From Parastagonospora avenae f. sp. tritici 18332-5 (lineage: Eukaryota; Ascomycota; Dothideomycetes; Pleosporales; Phaeosphaeriaceae): DNA of 64,000 nucleotides. Under the pieces are notes generated by a model. That model worked only from the letters and a program-made list of their open reading frames with translations, was not told where the DNA came from and ran no database searches. The stretch is taken from positions 1 through 64,000 of the forward strand of contig JAFJTR010000016.1 in assembly GCA_022559985.1 (NCBI GenBank), read 5' to 3'. Both the position numbers and the translations under genes were made by a program. Of the stretch, positions 12,193-24,636 are shown piece by piece (positions within the stretch are counted from its first letter, which is position 1; every line of letters begins with the position of its first letter).

Positions 12193-14034
12193 ATGACGGC
12201 AGAAGACGTTGAAGACATCGAGGCGTGGGCGCAAGCCGAGGGCGTCCCCAGCGCAACAGACCCATTCATCCAAAAGTACCTATCTGGAAGAGATGCATTG
12301 GTCGAGCAAGAGAAGAAACAGCGAAGTGGTTGGTCAAATCCAAGAAGAAGTTGCGCCTACCAAACATGAGTCTGACGTTGTCTAGACTACCTATTTCGGC
12401 AGAACCTCTCGCCAATGGCCCAGGAAGCATGCGCCATAGTGTCCCAAATACGGTTTGAAGAGCAGCAGACCCTATGGACGAAGGAGTACGAGGATAGTCT
12501 TCTCACCGAGCATGTTGATGTATTCCCCGGCATGATGTTTTCTCTCGCCAAGGAGCGCATGGAAAAGAGCAAACTCTGGAAAATTGTCCAGAAGATGCCT
12601 AAAGGAACATTACTGCACTGCCATCTCGAGGCCATGTTGGATCTCGACTGGGCGCTTGAGGAAAGTTTCAACACCGAAGGCGTTTGCATTATTGCCGATG
12701 GGCCGATTACGACCGACCATGAAAGGCGCAAGACTGGTTTTTCGTTTGTCTACTCGAAGGTCGCAAAAGATGACGTCTCAATATGGAGCGGGGGCTACAC
12801 GGCAAATACACCAGTGCCCATCAACGCAGCAGCCGCTGCGTTTCCAGACAATGCCAAAGCTGGCTTCATCGAATGGATCCGTAGCCGAGTCAGCATTACC
12901 GCCTCAGAACATCTCTCGCACCACGAGGGACCCAACGAAGTATGGCGAAAGTTCATGTCGTGCTTCCCGATCCTGGGGTCAATTATGTACTATGAGCCCA
13001 TCTTCCGCAAATTCATCCGCAGGCTGTGCAAACAGCTACTGGACGATGGAGTGTACTGGGTCGACATGCGGTCCGCATTTTACACACCATACCGATGCGC
13101 AGGAAAAGAGAGCTGGGACGAAGATTGGTTCAACATGCTTCTTCACATGGAAGAAGAGATCGAGGCTTTCAAGAAGACCGACGAGGGCAAGGACTTCTGG
13201 GGCGCGAGAATGATCTGGACTACACTCCGGCAATTCAACAAGAAGCAAGTCGTTGAAAGTACGTCACCCTTCATTCACACCTCACCGGAGATGCTGACCA
13301 CCCCCAACACAGGCATGAAACAATGCATAGAGATGAAAATCGAATTCCCAGACTTGATTGCCGGCTACGACCTCGTCGGCCAAGAAGACCTCGGCCGGCC
13401 GCTGTCCGACCTCGCCCCCGAACTCTTCTGGTTCCGCAAGGCCTGCGCGCAGTCTGGTGTCGACATCCCCTTCTACTTCCACGCCGGCGAGACACTCGGC
13501 GATGGCGACTCCGTGGACGAGAACCTCGTCGACGCGATTCTCCTCGGCACAAGGCGCATCGGTCACGGCTTCAGTTTGTACAAACACCCGCTGCTTATCG
13601 ATATGGTGAAGGAGAAGAAGATCTTGATAGAGAGCTGCCCGGTGTCGAATGAGGTGCTCAGGCTGTGTGGCAGTATTATGAGCCACACCCTCCCCGCCCT
13701 TCTTGCCCGCGGCGTCCCGTGCTCGCTGTGCAACGACGACCCTACGATCCTCGGCCAGGGCGCGACCGGCATGTCGCACGATTTCTGGCAAGCGCTACAA
13801 GGCTGGGAGAATCTTGGTCTCGAGGGGCTGGGCAGTCTGGCAGAGAACAGCGTGCGCTGGGCGAGTTTCGACGACTTGGGCGCGAAGGAGTGGGTGCAGG
13901 ATATCAAGGATGGGAGCATGGGGAAGGGGCAGAGGGCTCAGAGGTTGAAGGAGTGGATGAAGAAGTGGGAGGGATATTGTGCGTGGATTGTGGAGGAGTT
14001 TGGGGTTGATGAAAATTTGGAGCCTGAGGCGTGA
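12193..14034 (+). CDS. Adenosine deaminase, ADGF/CECR1 type
   Basis: Three exons are proposed: 12193-12328, 12386-13258 and 13313-14034 (576 residues). The second intron is a multiple of three and open, but it has clear GTACGT..ACAG ends, and removing it joins KKQVVES to MKQCIEMK. The first donor could instead be 4 bp upstream. Metal-dependent deaminase motifs are present in order: LLHCHLEAM (HxH zinc ligands), FYFHAGE (His-Ala-Gly-Glu), RIGHGF (catalytic-region His) and CNDDPT (Asp zinc ligand). The family converts adenosine or deoxyadenosine to inosine and ammonia. No signal peptide is visible, so this is probably an intracellular form used in purine salvage. All catalytic motifs look intact. 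Confidence 0.92.
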
Positions 14035-14384
14035 TGAGGTGGATGATTGGGCGACTCAACATGGACGGACAGCAGGGAAAGTGAGAGAATTCAACACCTC
14101 AGCTGCCGAAATACAACTTTCAGTCTTACATCCTGACCGATCAGTATGGATCAGTATGCTTGAATGTGTGTGTATAAGCAGCCTTCACTCCACGATTATC
14201 GCGTGGCTTAGTCTTGTCCATGGTGACGTTTCAGAGCCCAAAGACACTACAATTCAGTAAATCTTCATGGTATTCATTGTGAACTACGTGTTCCACGCAC
14301 TCGTAATCTATAAATTTCCCTCAATAACCATATACCTTGCATAAAACGCATAAACCCATTACTCCGTGCACATCGCACATGTAC

Positions 14385-16517
14385 TCAATTCGCCTTGATA
14401 ACAACAGCTACTTTGACTTTCTTGCCACTAGGAACGTCGTCGATGATTATCGTGTTTTGCCGGATCTCGTCGTCGTCCTCGTCGTCGCTCAAGTTGGTAA
14501 TGTATGGTCGCTTCTTACTAGGGCCAGAACTGGTGCTGAGCTTGTCGACGGCCTCCGTCGGGTGTATACCGGGTGCTGTTCCGGGGGCCATGAAACGACG
14601 AAGGTCTCTGCTTCCGGGCGCCATTGCGGTGCCTGCATTGGCGTCCCTTGTATTGCTGATGATGTTGATGTTCTTGCGCAAAGCTCGTATATCACGCTTC
14701 TGGTCGTGCCTGGTGACTTCGAGACCATTGATCGTCTGCAGTCCAAGAGCATCCGCACGATTATCCCCCCAGTACTGAGAACTGCCAGGCTCGATTCGAT
14801 AGTCGTGTTGCCGAGCAAAAGCGCGAGCCTCAAGAATGCCCTCACGTCCAACATCTATGGTTGGTCGGTTTTCAGGGTCAGAATTGAGCCAGAACGACAC
14901 CGCGTCCTGCTCGTAGAGCCGACCAGCGACTCTCCAAAGGGGTAAAACGAGCTCCTTAGATGCGGGATGTAGTGGATACCAATCTCCGTAGGCCGCTCCT
15001 GCTCGTGGAGGCTCTGCGTTGTCTTCTGAGAGATGCTCTTTGTTAATTGCTGATGCATCGCTGCTGTACGCTGAGCCATATACAAGAACTTCGGAATTAT
15101 AGGGGCGGCCGCCATCGTAATCGTTGCTAGATGCGAGATTCAGCCCTGATAGCCTAAGACGGATAGTTTTGATAACCATCACCTCAGTGCAGCGAGCCTG
15201 GGATTTTGATGCGTTCGGCAACAGGCGCATAGTGTCACCGATGGTGAAGACCTCGGAACCAAGGTGGATGCCGTAGCAGTAAATGAACGCCTCAGGCCAG
15301 GTCCCACGAAACCGATACTGGCCAAAGAGATTCATCGTCGAGCTTACGGTAAGAGCATTGATGATTGTTGCATTCCAATCATCCTGTGGAACCTGCTTTA
15401 GGAGATCTTTCCAAAGGGCAAAGGGGCGAACTTGGCGCAGGGAGACATACTTATGTCGCTTCGAAAGGGATTTGTCTGGTGCATTGAGACTTGGCAATGG
15501 TTCAACGCGAACACCAGAGTATATAACGCTAGTTCCGGTATCGCTGCGGTACAAACTGGCGACTGACAGTGATTCTAGGTCCGTTGGCACTTCTCCGACC
15601 AGTCCAGCCTGCCAACGCGGCGGGCCCAGGAACACTTCGGCCTCTTCGTCGTACAACTGGTACTCCCCAGTCTGTTCATATTGCATAACTTCAACACCAG
15701 CAGGCAAATCTCGAAGGTACAGGACGATCTCACCGATGCGCGGCAGCCACTGGCCTTGTTTCTTCAACGTCTGGAGAATACCGGGAAGAACCTCCTTCTC
15801 AGCTAACCAGTCAGGACTAAGAGGTTGCTCGATGATCTCGTCGATGTCATTGTGCCTCCTGAGCTTGTCAATCAGGTTCCGATAGATGTCCGGTGTGCCC
15901 TCATCGTCGACGTGACTACCGTCCATCCCAGCACTGATCAGCTTAGGCCTGCGTTTCGCATGCGCTGCGAGTGCGGTAGGAAGCTGAGATGCAGCTAGTG
16001 CTGACGAACCGAAGGTAGGCAGGGCTCGGACTGGCATGTTTGATGATGCGGGCTTCGAGACCTTGGGCGTCCGCGGTCGCGAGGCAGGATTAGAGCTTCC
16101 CGATCGAACACTGCTTGACGAGCTCCCGGGAAGGACCCCAGCGCTACCAGCGCAAACAGTACACAGGCAACCTATACTTCTTCCCTTGTTGTCCATCAGA
16201 TATTGGAAATGCGGGTAAAATCGATTCGGTGAGTCAAAGACCTTATGACTAGGATGTCCGTACAGGTACTTGTCGACGTGACTGGGCTTGCCTGGACGCG
16301 GCCGCTGCCACATAGTGTAGCCAGTAGGTAAAGATTCAAGGATGTATTTGACGCCGGGTTGAGCTTCCTTTCGGTCTTCCATCCACTGCTGTGCTGTCTT
16401 TTCGAGGTATAGCTTTGGAGGGCTAACTAGCGTACGGTTTCCTTGTTTTGGTGTGTGCAGCGCGTCGCCGTCGCTGCAACTCGGACGCAGGCGTACGACG
16501 CGGCGACCCTGCGACAT
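14385..16517 (-). CDS. clr2: Transcription-silencing protein Clr2 homologue
   Basis: A single open frame encodes 710 residues. Residues about 40-125 carry the N-terminal Clr2 signature (WMEDRK..GVKYILESLPTGY, WQRPRPGKPSHVDKYLYGHP, FYPHF..L, then GCLCTVC). The centre has the second conserved Clr2 domain (WLPRIGEIVLYLRDLP.., PPRWQAGLVGE). A Cys-X2-Cys pair in GCLCTVC may bind metal. Known role in fission yeast: Clr2 is part of the SHREC histone-deacetylase complex with Clr1, Clr3 and Mit1, acting in heterochromatic transcriptional silencing. The C-terminus is acidic (DDEDDDE) and ends with a basic stretch resembling a nuclear localisation signal (GKKVKVAVVIK). The 3' end is convergent with the deaminase gene, about 350 bp away. 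Confidence 0.88.
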   Translation of the reverse strand: MSQGRRVVRLRPSCSDGDALHTPKQGNRTLVSPPKLYLEKTAQQWMEDRKEAQPGVKYILESLPTGYTMWQRPRPGKPSHVDKYLYGHPSHKVFDSPNRFYPHFQYLMDNKGRSIGCLCTVCAGSAGVLPGSSSSSVRSGSSNPASRPRTPKVSKPASSNMPVRALPTFGSSALAASQLPTALAAHAKRRPKLISAGMDGSHVDDEGTPDIYRNLIDKLRRHNDIDEIIEQPLSPDWLAEKEVLPGILQTLKKQGQWLPRIGEIVLYLRDLPAGVEVMQYEQTGEYQLYDEEAEVFLGPPRWQAGLVGEVPTDLESLSVASLYRSDTGTSVIYSGVRVEPLPSLNAPDKSLSKRHKYVSLRQVRPFALWKDLLKQVPQDDWNATIINALTVSSTMNLFGQYRFRGTWPEAFIYCYGIHLGSEVFTIGDTMRLLPNASKSQARCTEVMVIKTIRLRLSGLNLASSNDYDGGRPYNSEVLVYGSAYSSDASAINKEHLSEDNAEPPRAGAAYGDWYPLHPASKELVLPLWRVAGRLYEQDAVSFWLNSDPENRPTIDVGREGILEARAFARQHDYRIEPGSSQYWGDNRADALGLQTINGLEVTRHDQKRDIRALRKNINIISNTRDANAGTAMAPGSRDLRRFMAPGTAPGIHPTEAVDKLSTSSGPSKKRPYITNLSDDEDDDEIRQNTIIIDDVPSGKKVKVAVVIKAN

Positions 16518-19260
16518 TGCGTGCGCGAGGTTCGAAGACTTGACTCGCTAAGTTGATCGAGAGGCAGCAACCTACCCTATAATGGCGGCGACAGCGTGGG
16601 GAAGATGTGTAGAGTAGAACAAGCTTGGGCGTGCAGGTCGTGAGGTTTGCGTCGAGCAAGTAAGGTGACCTTCGTAGGGGCGATAGCAGGGCGATCGCTG
16701 CTTCAATGGCGCGCCGAATGATTCACATATCACGTGGCAAGAGCGTTTGCGAGAAGAAGAAGCCGCGTGATGGGTGCAAACAGTGAGTGAACGGATGGGA
16801 TCAGTGCACGTTGTTTGACGCCCATACCAAGGCCTTTATGCGAGCCAAAATTCGCTTCTCGCAATTTTAGCAGTAGGACTCATCGCGAGCGCGCGGAGCA
16901 TGTGAAAGTGAAAGGAAAAGTGCACGCGCTGTCATGTGAGCGGGAGTGTCACGTCGGGCTTGGCAGACGCAACTTGCCGGTCAGTCTGTGCACGCTCCTC
17001 TCGAGATAACGGCTGTACTCGGGCCTGTATATATTCCAAGAGAACCCGTTAGCACTTCTTAGCATGCTGCGCGGAAACGCACGACCGCCACTCTTCACAT
17101 TGCGCTCGCAGCCATCGACTGGGCACGAAAACCTTGCGATCTAACTTGGCGGTCGTGGCGAGAAGCGTTATGGCGCTTCAGGTCGGCGAGTCGTGTGAAG
17201 CTGACAGCCGCGCAGGAGGGTATGTGGCATTCGTACTTGTCGCGGCGCGTGGGAGGGCTGCGTGTGATTATGCCGATGATTAGGTCGTCGTTGGTGGTGG
17301 TGTTATTGGAGAAGTTGTCGTGGAGGTTTCGTGGAGCTTGATGGGGAGGTTGATCGAGGTAGGGGCAGGTCTGTCAAAAGCAGTAAATCCCGGAGCAGTA
17401 TCTGGGTCTGGAAATCCAGGGTATTGATGAGTGGGGTTGTGGAAGCTCCAGGGAAACGAAGCCCTAGAAGTAGTTGTCAGTTGCTGTACATACATTGGTC
17501 ATCACATGTCGTATCACGGGTACATCACTCGAAAGTCAAGTTGCGCAAGTACATTGAGTCACGAGGAAAGTGGGCTGCGGTCAGTAGAAAAGCTCGGCGC
17601 CAATGAGGATTGCATGAGTTAATGGCGCTGGGTAGGCATTTGGAAAGGAACCTTGGTCAATGACTCCCACCAGATTCGATGCATTCCGGGCGGGATTGGA
17701 CAACAGCGATGTAGCCATGAAGTTCCATGGCTGATCGCGGTCGGTTTCGAGCATGAGCGTGCTCTAATTCATGATCAACTAAAGCTTTCTCCACAGAGCA
17801 TCGAAGTCGTAAGACCCTCCTCATCATCAATTCATAGATTGGCCAACGTTTAATTTGTATCACGCGTATTGATGCTTGGTCTTGTACAAGCCGCCCTTGC
17901 GATGAGCTCAACCTCTTAAACTTAAGCTATTGGATTGATTAGAATTGTGTGTGAGGCAACATATTAGCTTGTACTTACAGGCCCGGTCACATAATTCTCA
18001 GCCAGAATTGACTTCGTGTGATATGTTCAACTACCCGGCCCAATTCAAGACTTTCCCCTGCGTAGCGCCCTGGTTTGGGCCTTGAGGATGTTTTCAAGAT
18101 ACCTCTTCTCTTCTATTTGCTACGTATACTCCAGTCCTTTGAATAGTTTAAGGGCATGTCGATCTACCTAGGTACCCAACTGCAACTTACATGAACGTGC
18201 AAAAGGGGAATTTCACTGTTCTTTACATGCATCATCGCGTCTGTAGCGCTTCTATTCGACTTACATATCAGGAACTCCGGCCTGAAAAGGCATTTGAGGC
18301 ACGTCACAAGCGTGCGCGTTTGGGAGCGAGGATGTGCTCATATCGCTGTTTCTAAGTCCTGTAGGCATGCCACCATGGAAGAAAAGGTACGCCGGGAAGA
18401 AAGCGGTTGGAGGCGAAAGTGAGGTGTGGACGGATGCTGATTCGGTCAGTACACATCTCAATGTCACAAGAGTAAATGCTAACTACCGGAAGAGAGCGGG
18501 TGTACAAAATCGTGCTCATCGAAGTCTTCGATGTTCAGGCTGGCGTCCAGTTTGTACCAGTCGTTGTCTTGAGGAGTATATGCCATGTCGGGTATCGATG
18601 CTTCGTTTGCTTCAATGAAGTAAGGCCGTTAGGTTCCAAAGCACTGCTTGCAAGAATAGCACCTATTTCATACCGTCAGATGGCACGAGGCTGAAATACA
18701 AAGCGGGGCACAGCCGACCGTAAGAGTGCCCTTTTGCGCCCTGCTGCACGTCATAGCCAGCTGTCGCCACCGTACAACCACTCAAACCTTTTGTCGCATT
18801 TCAGCCTGCCTGCTTGAGAAGTGCCCTACGTTAATACGCATGTTAGTGGGGCGCAAGTAAACGTACAACCTGTTGTACTGCAGATAGCGTGGTATGATAG
18901 CATCATGATAAGAGATCTAATTTCTACCCAGAACCGGCGCAGATGTAGAAGCAGTGAGGGACGACCAGACCCTCTGATTAGCAGCCTTGTAAACTCTAGT
19001 TACCTCAGTATTTCCATTATACGCCCGCCTTACACCACAAAATGGTCAACGCAAGCGCGCACGTCGTTGGCAAGAGTTCGTTGGGATCAATGATGCTAAC
19101 GAACCAAGTTTGTAGGGTAGTGAACACAGACGTATCAAGTTAAAAACTACAATAACTTTCGAAACATTGTAGATAACTGAAGTGCAAGCTGCGTGCTGTG
19201 CAATCAACATAAATACTCTTCGAATAGCTGAGCGCATGGAAGCTGCGATCGCATCTGCAA
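16518..19260. other. Gene-poor stretch of about 2.7 kb
   Basis: Only short ORFs without family resemblance are present. A 71-residue Pro/Thr-rich minus-strand ORF at 17280-17495 is preceded by a plausible acceptor (CTGACAACTACTTCTAG), so it could be a 3' exon, but no partner exon was found. I see no tRNA, transposase or LTR here. Confidence 0.4.
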
Positions 19261-19587
19261 TCACTGCACAACGCTCGCATGCACCTTGGAAAGATGATCC
19301 ACAATCTTCTCCTTCCTTGGGATCGCCTCTCCTTGCCCAGTCTTGCTCCTCGCACAGCCATCTACCGGACACCAGAATTGCGGGCGCTGTCCAACTACTG
19401 CGTGCTTGCATTTATGATGGCGTCTCAGCTGTGCCAGACGCCCAAAGGTCTTGTTGAAACGTATCGGTGCGTTGCATTTGTACTGGTTGTGGCCCGGCCC
19501 GTCGGTGTCGAGGACTAAGCCAATAGCGGCGTAAGTGCTGAGCTGAGAGGGGGTTTGCGAGCGATGTTGTTTGGAGACTCTGTACAC
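19261..19587 (-). pseudogene. C2H2 zinc-finger ORF, probably partial or degenerate
   Basis: The 108-residue frame contains two finger-like segments. The second is complete in spacing (CPVDGC ... HLSKVH) and carries the RKEKIVDHLSKVH block seen in many fungal C2H2 proteins. The first (YKCNAPIRF..LAQLRRHHKCKH) keeps the first Cys and the HxxxxH end but lacks the second Cys. The protein stops shortly after the second finger. A possible 5' exon is the minus-strand ORF 20537-20385 (51 residues, MDFNFPFLGTF..), but no splicing path between the two could be fixed. It may be a small regulator or a remnant. Confidence 0.45.
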
Positions 19588-20748
19588 GTGAGAGTGATAA
19601 TCTGTATGCCATTGAAAAGTGTTCGGAGCTAGGCACTGGAGCTATAATTTGTCATCTTGAGGCATTGGTCCTTCGAAGTAGGGCTGGGAATGCCTGGTGA
19701 CACCATATATTAGCCCAAGTTCCATGCACTGTTGTTCACGGTTTCGAAGGTAAAATATTCCAAAGTGGCAGGCAGCTGGGATAGTCTTCTCCAATTGCTA
19801 TATGGGTGACGTACAATTTATCCAAGATCCGCCCCATGGAGAGCGATCTATACCCTGGCTAGGGTGAAGGTACCAACTATCCGCGGGTCCACGCGAGTTC
19901 TGTGTTGGCAGGATTGGGGCCTCGAAAATAATTGCGGTGTTTTCGCTTCGAATCTTGGATTGTGAGTTCTATGCTTGGTCAGTATTGCGACGAAGATTGG
20001 AGTAAGCATAATACCTAAAGCTGTAGTCAGTAGTGATGAGGACTAGTCTTGGCGAGGCTACTTAGTACTTACCCATGAATAGTGACGGTCACACAGATGG
20101 TTGTGGATTTTCCCAGGCGAAGTTCTCCTCTTCTATGTACTTACTTATTAATGTTGTACTTGTAACTCAGCGTCGAAGGCGTTGCTGTATTTCCCAGCCC
20201 AAGATTATCGTTTTCGAACAGATCGAATTCCGCCACTTCGATCAGTAATGATGTTCTTCATTATCATTGTGACGCACCTTGTGTATGCGATGTATTACCA
20301 GAACCAACGGGATTGTTGTCTCCAAATTGCTGCGGAAGATGCGCCGGTGCGTTTCACTCTCAATAAAGTTCCGTGCGACGGCACTTATAGCATCCTACCA
20401 GTGAGCTGATGAAAGGCCAGTCCAAACGTGTCATCAGAGGTAACAACCCCAGTAAAGTCTTGTGGAGTTTCAGCCAGGCTGAATCCTGGGGCTCTAGTAT
20501 CAGAGAATGTACCCAGAAACGGAAAGTTGAAGTCCATGTTGAGTGCCGTACTTGATTTTTGACACGGTGTTGATTGGAAAGATATGAGAGCAATGCGTGA
20601 AAGTGATGAAAGGACAGCGTTTGTTTTATTACTGATGTGGCTGAAGTGGGGTGACGTTGCCCTACGAAAAGCGTGCCCTTCGAAAGCGGCAGGGGCACTG
20701 CATGACGCTGACCGGTCTTGAGCGCCACCACAAGTACATACCTCAGCC

Positions 20749-21213
20749 TTACCTCTCGCCAACACCCCACACATAACCTCCATAATACCGACCGTAGTTC
20801 TGCATCCAATTTGACTTGTACCCTGCGATCGCCTCTGACACATATGCCAAGTACTGATCAGCCTTCTCCTGCTCTTCTGCACTCGCTGATAGAAAGAACT
20901 TTGCTTTGATGACGTGGAACCAGAATGTTGATTCGACTGTGGCCATCAAGCCCAGGCCGGCGTAGATGGTGTAGCGAACGGCGGGACGGGAGTCGCCGAT
21001 CGCGTGGATGAGACTGAAAGGGGGTAGAGACAACTCTTCTTGAGGTTTACTGGACTTTCCGGGGATTGTAGTCGGTGCCTTCATCACCTGTGGCAGTCCT
21101 TTTGCTGCTTGTCTTGAGTGATGGAAGGCTCGCAATCGCGCAGTGTTGTGAAGGATGTAGTGACTCGAGACGATACTGCGCAGCGGGGCGTTCGCGAACG
21201 TGGTGAGCGACAT
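20749..21213 (-). CDS. Small membrane protein, probably mitochondrial
   Basis: A 154-residue open frame. I chose the ATG at 21213 because the following residues (SLTTFANAPLRSIVSS.., several Arg and no acidic residue in the first 40) look like a mitochondrial targeting sequence; a longer frame starts at 21273. One hydrophobic helix lies at about residues 85-107 (YTIYAGLGLMATVESTFWF), followed by an amphipathic stretch and an aromatic/Gly tail (YGRYYGGYVWGVGER). I do not recognise the family. Location and function are inference from these features. Confidence 0.6.
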   Translation of the reverse strand: MSLTTFANAPLRSIVSSHYILHNTARLRAFHHSRQAAKGLPQVMKAPTTIPGKSSKPQEELSLPPFSLIHAIGDSRPAVRYTIYAGLGLMATVESTFWFHVIKAKFFLSASAEEQEKADQYLAYVSEAIAGYKSNWMQNYGRYYGGYVWGVGER

Positions 21214-22241
21214 GTTCTGAGCTTTGAAATGAAAGCTGAAGGTAGACAAGAGACCAAAAGAGAGGATGCGCATCTATCACGATTTCTCTGAGGCCATATA
21301 CTTCACCTTCTCGCACTTTGCCGCCTCGTTTGGTGCCAAGCATATCTATGATGTTTCGTCCGCATTGGGCTAGATACTGCGAGAAGTGGTCAGCACAACA
21401 CAGCCATATCTTTCCAATGCAGATGCATGTGAAGATGAAAAAAAGATTGAACAGCGATAGACGCGAAAGGCGCTACTATCGACCGAGCTCAACGTTCGGT
21501 GTGAAGAACAGGCTGGCATGCTTCAACTGTGTACAGCGTGCATCGTTTAGTGGGTCGCTGCCACGCGCTGGCCTCTGCAACGAACGTCGATACTGCTCGC
21601 CGTTATCGACCCACACCGCTTGCGTCCTAATCAGCGGTGCACAAATGAGGCAATGTGCCAAGAGTTCGACAGGAGGCGATTTATTTTTGCAGCGAGATTG
21701 CGGGCTGGGATACGCGTGAAGCGTAATCTCTCCATTTTCGCGCCATGACCGAACGGTGCGCCACGCCGAGTGACGTCGACGTGCTTCGCGATGGCGCAGG
21801 TAGATGCAGTGGCAGGTGGTGTCGTCGAGCGAGCAGATGGTGAACATATGGCCGGAGCGTGTGAACCAACGATGTGTTGGTGTTTGGACGAAACAAAACA
21901 GGGAAGCACGGCGGGATAATTGGGAGGCTGGCTTGGTGCTGGCTTGGTGGGGAAGCCAGGCCGACTGGGGTCAGACGGCGTCTCGTCCGTGTTGACCCAG
22001 CTAGCGGCGCATCGCAAGCCTCGCAGTCAGGCACGCGCAGTAGTGTTACAAACATCAACACAACACCGTCCCTTTGTTGGTTCCCTAGCATAACACCTGC
22101 CCTGCCGCCCTGCAACTACGCCGATTATGACAGTTGCTGCCAACCGCCTCGCCTCGCAGTCTTCATCTTTTTGTTCCGGCGACACCCCCTCCCACGCAGT
22201 AATAACGCCGACTGCCCCGCGGTGAGGGCTCGCTGCTACCG

Positions 22242-24636
22242 ATGGAGACAAGCAGCGTGGGCAGCATTCCGGGCGCGCGGTGTTGCTGTGGGAGCATCGA
22301 CTGTGCCTACCTCGCCCACAACGGTCGCCTGCTCGAGGGTCTGGAGCGCGATGTGTCAAAGGCCGCCCAGCTGGGCCAGGTACGTTTGCTTCAGTCACTT
22401 CCGTGTCACCCTGCGACTATGCATTTACACATGCCGCTAGCACTGCTCTCTTCACCCCCCTATGATGAAGGAGACGCCACTTACCTTTGCGCTACAGGCT
22501 CTCCTCATCCGCCATGAAGCCTATGTTGCTGACTCGGAACGGGAACGCCGGCAAATGGTAGCCACCATCGACAACCTAGAGAGAGAGAAGCTGGCGTTGG
22601 AGGCAAAGAATGCCCAGACCATCAAGGCGAACCGCGACCTCCTGGACCAGCTCGAGACGCTCAATGATGCTGTCGCCAGCTCTGATTCCCAGATCCAGGC
22701 CCTGTCCGACACGCTACGCTCCACCGAGGAGGAACTCGACCGTCTCAGCTCTCTCGCTGCACAGACGCAACATCTGGAGCAGCAGCTTCTCGAACTCGAA
22801 CTGGAACAAGCGCAACTGCAGAGTAACATCGCTGCAAAGCTTGTCGACGAACGCACCGCCATACAACGCTGGAAAAATGCCGAACGGACTATTGGAGACC
22901 TGCAAGACCAAATCGACCGCATCGAACGCGAGGCCCGCGAAGAACGGCAGCGCCATGTTGAGGTTGTGGCGCGCATGGAACGGCGAATGGCTGTCGAAGG
23001 CGAACTCAACACGGCCGCCGGAAGACTCAAGGCAAAAGCAGGACAGGAAAAGGCCGGCACCAACGTCGTCTCGCACTTTGTTAAGGATATTCTTCTCGAC
23101 AACGCCAATCTGCAGCACGGTATACTCGAACTCAGGGAAATGCTCGGCAACTCGAATGAAGAGGTAGAGCGACTGCGCGACCAGCTCAAGCTACATCAAC
23201 CTGTCTCATCGTCCCCTACTCAGGAAGCCTCTACACCGACCCTCCAAAAAGAGCTTGAAATGGAATCGGATGGCCTCATGAACCAGGAACTGCACATCCA
23301 CCACCACTACCACGGACCCAAGGGCGGCAAGAATCTCCCCAAAGCGCAACCCTCGCGGCGGCCGAAGAAGAAGCGATTCAGTCTGACGCCAACGCACTTT
23401 GATCCCCCGCCGCCCCAGCTCGATCGATCTTCAACCGCCACGATCCTCAATCAGACTGCAGTTTCTGTGCCCAACACTCACCGCTGGTCGCAGGCGACGA
23501 CTCTCGCCGGCTCCGTGCCCAATTCGCCAGTCTCTGAATCACACCGCGGCTCCATGTACGACCGCGTGTTCAGTGATGTTGCATATGACTCTTCCCGGCC
23601 TACGAGTCCGCCAGACTCAATCGATCTGCACTCACCCATGTTCGGCCCAGCACGATCTATCGACTCACGAGATCCAGATGCAACACCACGCCACCGACGC
23701 CGCAAGTCGTACGGACTCAGGCCGCCTGGTCTGTCAGCCATTCGCAGTTCGAGCACGCCCATTTCCATGACTGGTAAGAGCAGTCCTGCATCGGCCATTG
23801 TCTCAGCCATCAGTCCTGCAAACTCGCTTGGAAACGATGTCTTTACGCTTTCACCGCACATCCAACCTCTGCCTCAAGCTGCGATCCCGGAGGAGACTGA
23901 AGACTCGTCAATATCCACTGCTGGACCCTCTTCAATAGCTTCGCCGTCTTCACTACTATCGCCGGCCTCACAAGTCTTCGCGCCTAATGATCTTCTATCG
24001 CCGCTCATGTCAATGCGTCCTGGTCTTCGTCGCGCCACTTCTCACGAATCTCTCATTTCTGTTTCCGGCATGGATATACATACACTGCAATCACGACCCT
24101 CGCAACTCCTCTACTCCGCATCGCCCCGCTTCTCCACACCCGGCAATGCTGGCTCAGTCGGCCCCGAACTGACCCCCTGGACCGCCACCGCCCACGGCCA
24201 ACTCTCCCGCAAAACATCCGAAAGCAGCCAGCTCAACCGCACCATCCTCTACTCCACCATGGCCAACCAAAAGCGCGGCCCCCGCAAGAGCGACGGCCCC
24301 CAACCCGGCTCCAGCGGCGGCATCACCAAGAAAGTCGGCGGCTGGGTCTTTGGCAAATGGGGCGCCACGCCGGCATCTCCCACCATCCCCGAGCCACCCA
24401 GGCCAACGTCCTCGCATAGTCACGAGACGCAGTCCAGCCTCGGCACTACGCTGTCTGAAGGCGCGAAAAAGAAAGACAAAGCTGCTGAGCGCCCAAAGGC
24501 GAAAATCCGTCCTAGTGGTGTTAATCAGAATGGGCCGATTTGGGGCTTCTTTGACATCCCGGAAGTGCCCACGAAAGTCGTCGTGCAGGATTATGATGCG
24601 GAGGCGCTGGGGGAGGCGTTGGCTGAGGGAAAGTAG
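22242..24636 (+). CDS. Long coiled-coil protein, unknown function
   Basis: Two exons are proposed: 22242-22379 and 22498-24636. The intron (118 bp) has a GTACGT donor and a CTACAG acceptor; the product is about 758 residues. The N-terminus has a conserved-looking cysteine patch (ARCCCGSIDCAYLAHN). A continuous heptad-like coiled coil follows from about residue 50 to 260, rich in Glu, Leu, Arg and Gln. A His-rich motif (HIHHHYHGPKGGK) and a long Ser/Pro-rich disordered region come next. Near the C-terminus is a short conserved-looking block (NGPIWGFFDIPE). The architecture fits a cytoskeletal, septal or membrane-tether scaffold, but I cannot name the family. Confidence 0.75.

Noticed and set aside
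13282..13791. 169-codon minus-strand ORF within the adenosine deaminase gene
   Set aside because: It lies opposite the catalytic motifs of an intact enzyme gene and is a shadow.
22521..23189. Ser/Arg-rich minus-strand ORF of 222 codons
   Set aside because: It is the reverse shadow of the Glu/Leu-rich coiled coil; the composition follows from the opposite strand.
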